A stretch of DNA of 64,000 nt from Bacillota bacterium. GTDB lineage: Bacteria > Bacillota > Clostridia > Lachnospirales > Lachnospiraceae. The notes below the pieces were generated by a model. That model saw only the letters and a list, made by a program, of their open reading frames with translations, was not told the origin of the DNA and searched no databases. The stretch covers positions 42,277-106,276 of the forward strand of contig JAEYPP010000086.1 of NCBI GenBank assembly GCA_023410575.1, read 5' to 3'. Below are positions 61,471 to 64,000 of the stretch, one piece after another. Numbering within the stretch: position 1 is the first letter of the stretch; each line of letters opens with the position of its first letter. The position numbers and the translations under genes were made by a program.

Positions 61471-62649
61471 TTATCTGCAAGCTTTGAAAATGGCGAGCAT
61501 GTCATCTTCATTCAATAGCTTAGCAGAACCCTTAGCTCCACCAACACCTACCGCACATTTATGTGCCATATCTGCCAACTGCTCATCAGTTGCATTGACA
61601 CCTAACTCACGAAGATTTGTCGGCATATGGATTTCACGATAAAAATTTTCCATTGCTTCGATTCCTTTTAATGCTATTTCTTCATCGGAACCAGAATTCT
61701 CAACTCCCATAACATTAACTGCAAACTTTTTAAATCTAGGAAGACAATTTAAGTATACGTATCTAGCCCAGCTTCCCCATACTGCGGCAAGGCCTGCTCC
61801 ATGAGCTACATCGAACATTCCGCTTAATTCATGTTCTAATTTATGAGGCATCCAGTCACCGCCATCATTACCACATCCTGTCAGACCATTATGAGCAAGA
61901 CTTCCTGCCCACATAACTTCAGCTCTGGCTTCATAGTTCTTTGGATCTTTTACAAGAATCTTTGCATTACTCATAACGGTGCGAATCAATCCCTCAGCAA
62001 TAGCATCCGTGAGCTCCAAATTTGCTCCCTGCGTAAAATATCTCTCCATGGTATGCATCATGATGTCTGTACATCCACATGCAGTCTGATAATCTGGAAG
62101 TGTCATTGTCAGTTCTGGATTCATAATTGCAAATTTGGGACGGCCAAAATCGCTACTGTAACCACGTTTTATGAATCCTTCTTCCTTTGTGATTACGGAC
62201 GAATCACTCATCTCACTACCTGTTGCAGATAAAGTCAAAATAACACCTATTGGAAGGCATGCAGTTGCCTTTCTTTTATAATCATAAAAGTCCCATACAT
62301 CTCCTTCATTCGTTACTCCATATCCTATGGCTTTTGCAGAATCAATGGCACTTCCACCTCCCACTGCAAGAATAAAATCTACATTTTCCTTTTTACATAA
62401 TTCTATTCCTTCATAAACAAGTCCCAAACGTGGATTAGGAACTGCTCCACCAAGTGAAACATAAGAGATATTGGCTTCTTCTAGGATATCTGTTACAGTC
62501 TGCATAAGTCCTGACTTTATCACACTACCTCCACCGTAATGGATTAGTACTTTCTTCCCTCCAAATTCCTCAATTAATTCTGCTATCCGCCTTTCTGTTC
62601 CTTTTCCAAATACTACTTTAGTTGGTGTATAATATTGAAAATTTTGCAT
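61471..62649 (-). CDS. Iron-containing alcohol dehydrogenase, butanol-dehydrogenase-like
   Basis: The 392-residue protein has the NAD(P)-binding blocks VLIHYGGGSVIKSG near 35 and ILAVGGGSAIDSAKAIGYG near 95, and ATGSEMSDSSVIT near 145. The iron site uses the Asp and His residues of GCTDIMMHTMERYF near 195 and HKLEHELSGMFDVAHGAGLA near 265-285. This layout matches YqhD/BdhA-type NADPH butanol and aldehyde reductases. It would reduce aldehydes to alcohols in fermentation. It starts with GAGGAGG and lies 31 bp after the aldo/keto reductase gene, with a second iron-type dehydrogenase further upstream. Confidence 0.93.
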   Translation of the reverse strand: MQNFQYYTPTKVVFGKGTERRIAELIEEFGGKKVLIHYGGGSVIKSGLMQTVTDILEEANISYVSLGGAVPNPRLGLVYEGIELCKKENVDFILAVGGGSAIDSAKAIGYGVTNEGDVWDFYDYKRKATACLPIGVILTLSATGSEMSDSSVITKEEGFIKRGYSSDFGRPKFAIMNPELTMTLPDYQTACGCTDIMMHTMERYFTQGANLELTDAIAEGLIRTVMSNAKILVKDPKNYEARAEVMWAGSLAHNGLTGCGNDGGDWMPHKLEHELSGMFDVAHGAGLAAVWGSWARYVYLNCLPRFKKFAVNVMGVENSGSDEEIALKGIEAMENFYREIHMPTNLRELGVNATDEQLADMAHKCAVGVGGAKGSAKLLNEDDMLAIFKACR

Positions 62650-62680
62650 AAGAATCCTCCTCTAATTTTCAGCTATCTCC

Positions 62681-63607
62681 TTAAGGTAAGAATTTTCCAG
62701 AAGAAAGATATAACTTGTACCATTCTTCATGAGTGAGGTTAATTTTGCACGCCTCTGCCATCTCGGTAAGATGTGCTGGGTTCATAGTTCCAGCAATTAC
62801 TTGCATCTTAGCTGGATGTCTAAGAATCCATGCAATCGCGATAGCTGCTTTTGTAACCCCATACTGATTGGCTAATTCAGAAAGAACCTTGTTCATCTCT
62901 GGAAATTCAGGGTTATCGATAAACATCCCCTTAAACATTCCATGCTGAAGTGGAGACCATGCCTGAATGGTAATATCATTTAGACGACAGTAATCAAGAG
63001 CTCCTCCATCACGCATAACTGACATATCTGTCGTTTTGTTGTTCATATATAAATCCTGATCGATTAACTGTGACTGCTCTAGCGAAAGCTGCAACTGGTT
63101 AATCTTAAGAGGTTGTTTTACATATTTCTTCAATAATTCAATCTGCATCGGCATCGTATTGCTGACACCAAAATGGCGTACCTTTCCTGCGGCTTTGAGT
63201 TCATCAAACGCTTCTGCTATCTGTTCTGGGTCATATAACAAATCAGGTCTATGTAATAGCAGAACATCTAGGTATTCCATTTTTAATCTCTTAAGAATTC
63301 CATCGACACTTTCAATAATATATGACTTTCTCCAGTCAAATATCTGCTTGTCAAACCTAAGACCACATTTTGACTGAATAATTAAGTCTTCACGTTTTAC
63401 GTTGGTAAGAGCAATGGCATCACCGAATCTTGTTTCTGCTTCACCGTCGCCATAACATGTGGCGTGATCTATGAAGTTAATACCTAAATCATAGGCTGTC
63501 TGAATCATATTAGCTGCATCTTCTACTGAAAGAGCTGGCATACGCATACAGCCAAGTATAAGTCTGGATGCATTTTCTGGTCCATTTGCGATATTTACTT
63601 TTTGCAT
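62681..63607 (-). CDS. Aldo/keto reductase
   Basis: The 308-residue TIM-barrel NADPH enzyme shows LILGCMRMPALSVEDAANMIQTAYDLGINFIDHATCYGDGEAETRFG near 15-60 (catalytic Asp and Tyr), IIQSKCGLRFD with the Lys near 80, LLHRPDLLYDPEQIAEAFDELKAAGKVRHFGVSN near 115-150 (catalytic His), and AWSPLQHGMFKG near 210. The Tyr lies in CYGDGEAE. It resembles oxidoreductases of the YdhF/AKR11 kind. It lies between two iron-type alcohol dehydrogenase genes on the same strand, suggesting a set that reduces aldehydes or ketoses. Substrate unknown. Confidence 0.92.
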   Translation of the reverse strand: MQKVNIANGPENASRLILGCMRMPALSVEDAANMIQTAYDLGINFIDHATCYGDGEAETRFGDAIALTNVKREDLIIQSKCGLRFDKQIFDWRKSYIIESVDGILKRLKMEYLDVLLLHRPDLLYDPEQIAEAFDELKAAGKVRHFGVSNTMPMQIELLKKYVKQPLKINQLQLSLEQSQLIDQDLYMNNKTTDMSVMRDGGALDYCRLNDITIQAWSPLQHGMFKGMFIDNPEFPEMNKVLSELANQYGVTKAAIAIAWILRHPAKMQVIAGTMNPAHLTEMAEACKINLTHEEWYKLYLSSGKFLP

Positions 63608-63628
63608 CTTATTAGCCCCCTTCCTTCA

Positions 63629-64000
63629 CTAAACCATCAATTTATAAATTGCTTCTACATCCTCTTGTTTCAGTGACACAAATCCACCTATTGTTCCGCT
63701 TTCATTTCCTTTTCCGTAACAGCAGGTGTATGCTAGCTTCTCAATATCTTCTTCCTTTGCGCCAAGTTCCTCAAAGTTCTTAGGCATTCCAATAGAAATT
63801 AAGAAGCTTCTAAGTGCCTCGATTCCTTCCTTGGCGGTAACTTCAGGATGAGCAAAATCCATCTGACATCCCCATACTCTAACCGCAATCTGTGCAAATC
63901 TCATAATATCATGAGACATATTATAAGTAAAGACAGCTGGCATTGTTACAGCAAGACCTGCTCCATGAGCACAATCATACAATGCAGATAATTCGTGTTC
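63629..64000 (-). CDS. Iron-containing alcohol dehydrogenase, C-terminal part (runs off the right edge)
   Basis: The frame is open to the window edge, giving about 123 residues of the C-terminus. It has the iron-site block EHELSALYDCAHGAGLAV, then the helical domain (ITISHDIMRFA-like, GIEALRSFLISIGMPKNFEELG, AYTCCYGKGNE) ending in SLKQEDVEAIYKLMV. It is a paralogue of the dehydrogenase at 61471, similar in layout but distinct in sequence, and lies 21 bp upstream of the aldo/keto reductase in the same direction. A start codon at 63982 is internal; the real start is outside the window. Confidence 0.92.
   Translation of the reverse strand, partial: EHELSALYDCAHGAGLAVTMPAVFTYNMSHDIMRFAQIAVRVWGCQMDFAHPEVTAKEGIEALRSFLISIGMPKNFEELGAKEEDIEKLAYTCCYGKGNESGTIGGFVSLKQEDVEAIYKLMV

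Overview
The window looks like chromosome of a low-GC, strictly anaerobic, Gram-positive Lachnospiraceae/Clostridia bacterium, closest in feel to the plant-fibre-fermenting Clostridium (Lachnoclostridium) phytofermentans group. This is inferred from AT-rich codon use, strong AGGAGG ribosome sites, PolC, clostridial lipoproteins, a group-B-type [FeFe]-hydrogenase, DegV proteins and iron-type alcohol dehydrogenases. Almost all genes lie on the minus strand.

Layout. 1-3.5 kb: partial Bax-inhibitor-1-type membrane protein, a small coiled-coil protein, an ECF-like sigma factor coupled to a zinc-ribbon protein, tRNA-Glu(CTC), and a zinc-ribbon membrane protein with a QN-rich repeat. 3.7-16.4 kb: housekeeping block polC, ispG, rseP, dxr, cdsA, uppS, frr, pyrH (isoprenoid, undecaprenyl and phospholipid synthesis plus translation) with a bactofilin upstream. 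16.7-31 kb: accessory genes (hydrogenase, CarD-like regulator, TRIC channel, DegV, GGDEF/EAL protein, acyltransferase, aldehyde dehydrogenase, VOC protein, Ntn-hydrolase).

The most interesting part is two nitrogenase-like systems. System 1 (28.7-35.1 kb) is one operon: a NifH-like reductase, two component-1-like subunits without cofactor ligands, and a FecBCD/BtuFCD-type importer, behind a consensus promoter with a dyad on the start site. This fits a three-component reductase acting on an imported chelate or tetrapyrrole. System 2 (45.6-54.3 kb) runs cysK, a YezD-like small protein, NifB, a polar amino-acid ABC importer whose ATPase gene is frameshifted, and NifD/NifK-like subunits that keep P-cluster-type cysteines and a cofactor-type Cys and His but lack the Gln/His pair used for N2 reduction. 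It has no NifH of its own. In front of cysK sits a perfect TTGACA-17-TATAAT promoter, a 34-codon leader peptide with four consecutive Cys codons, and a terminator: a likely cysteine-responsive attenuator. Together these suggest a methylthio-alkane-reductase-like sulfur-scavenging system under cysteine control.

Between and around them lie an ABC-2 exporter, a flavin oxidoreductase, an esterase/serine hydrolase/MFS/GH43 group, PlsY and a second DegV. 54.4-61.3 kb is a sugar-type locus: ABC importer, FGGY kinase and a TrpA-like lyase, divergent from a SorC-family regulator with palindromic sites between them. The right end has two iron-type alcohol dehydrogenases (one cut off) and an aldo/keto reductase.

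Non-coding repeats include a 276-bp palindrome abutting rseP and a second palindromic MITE-like family with two full copies (24.2 and 41.2 kb, opposite orientation) and one solo arm (36.85 kb). No CRISPR array, rRNA or complete insertion sequence was seen.
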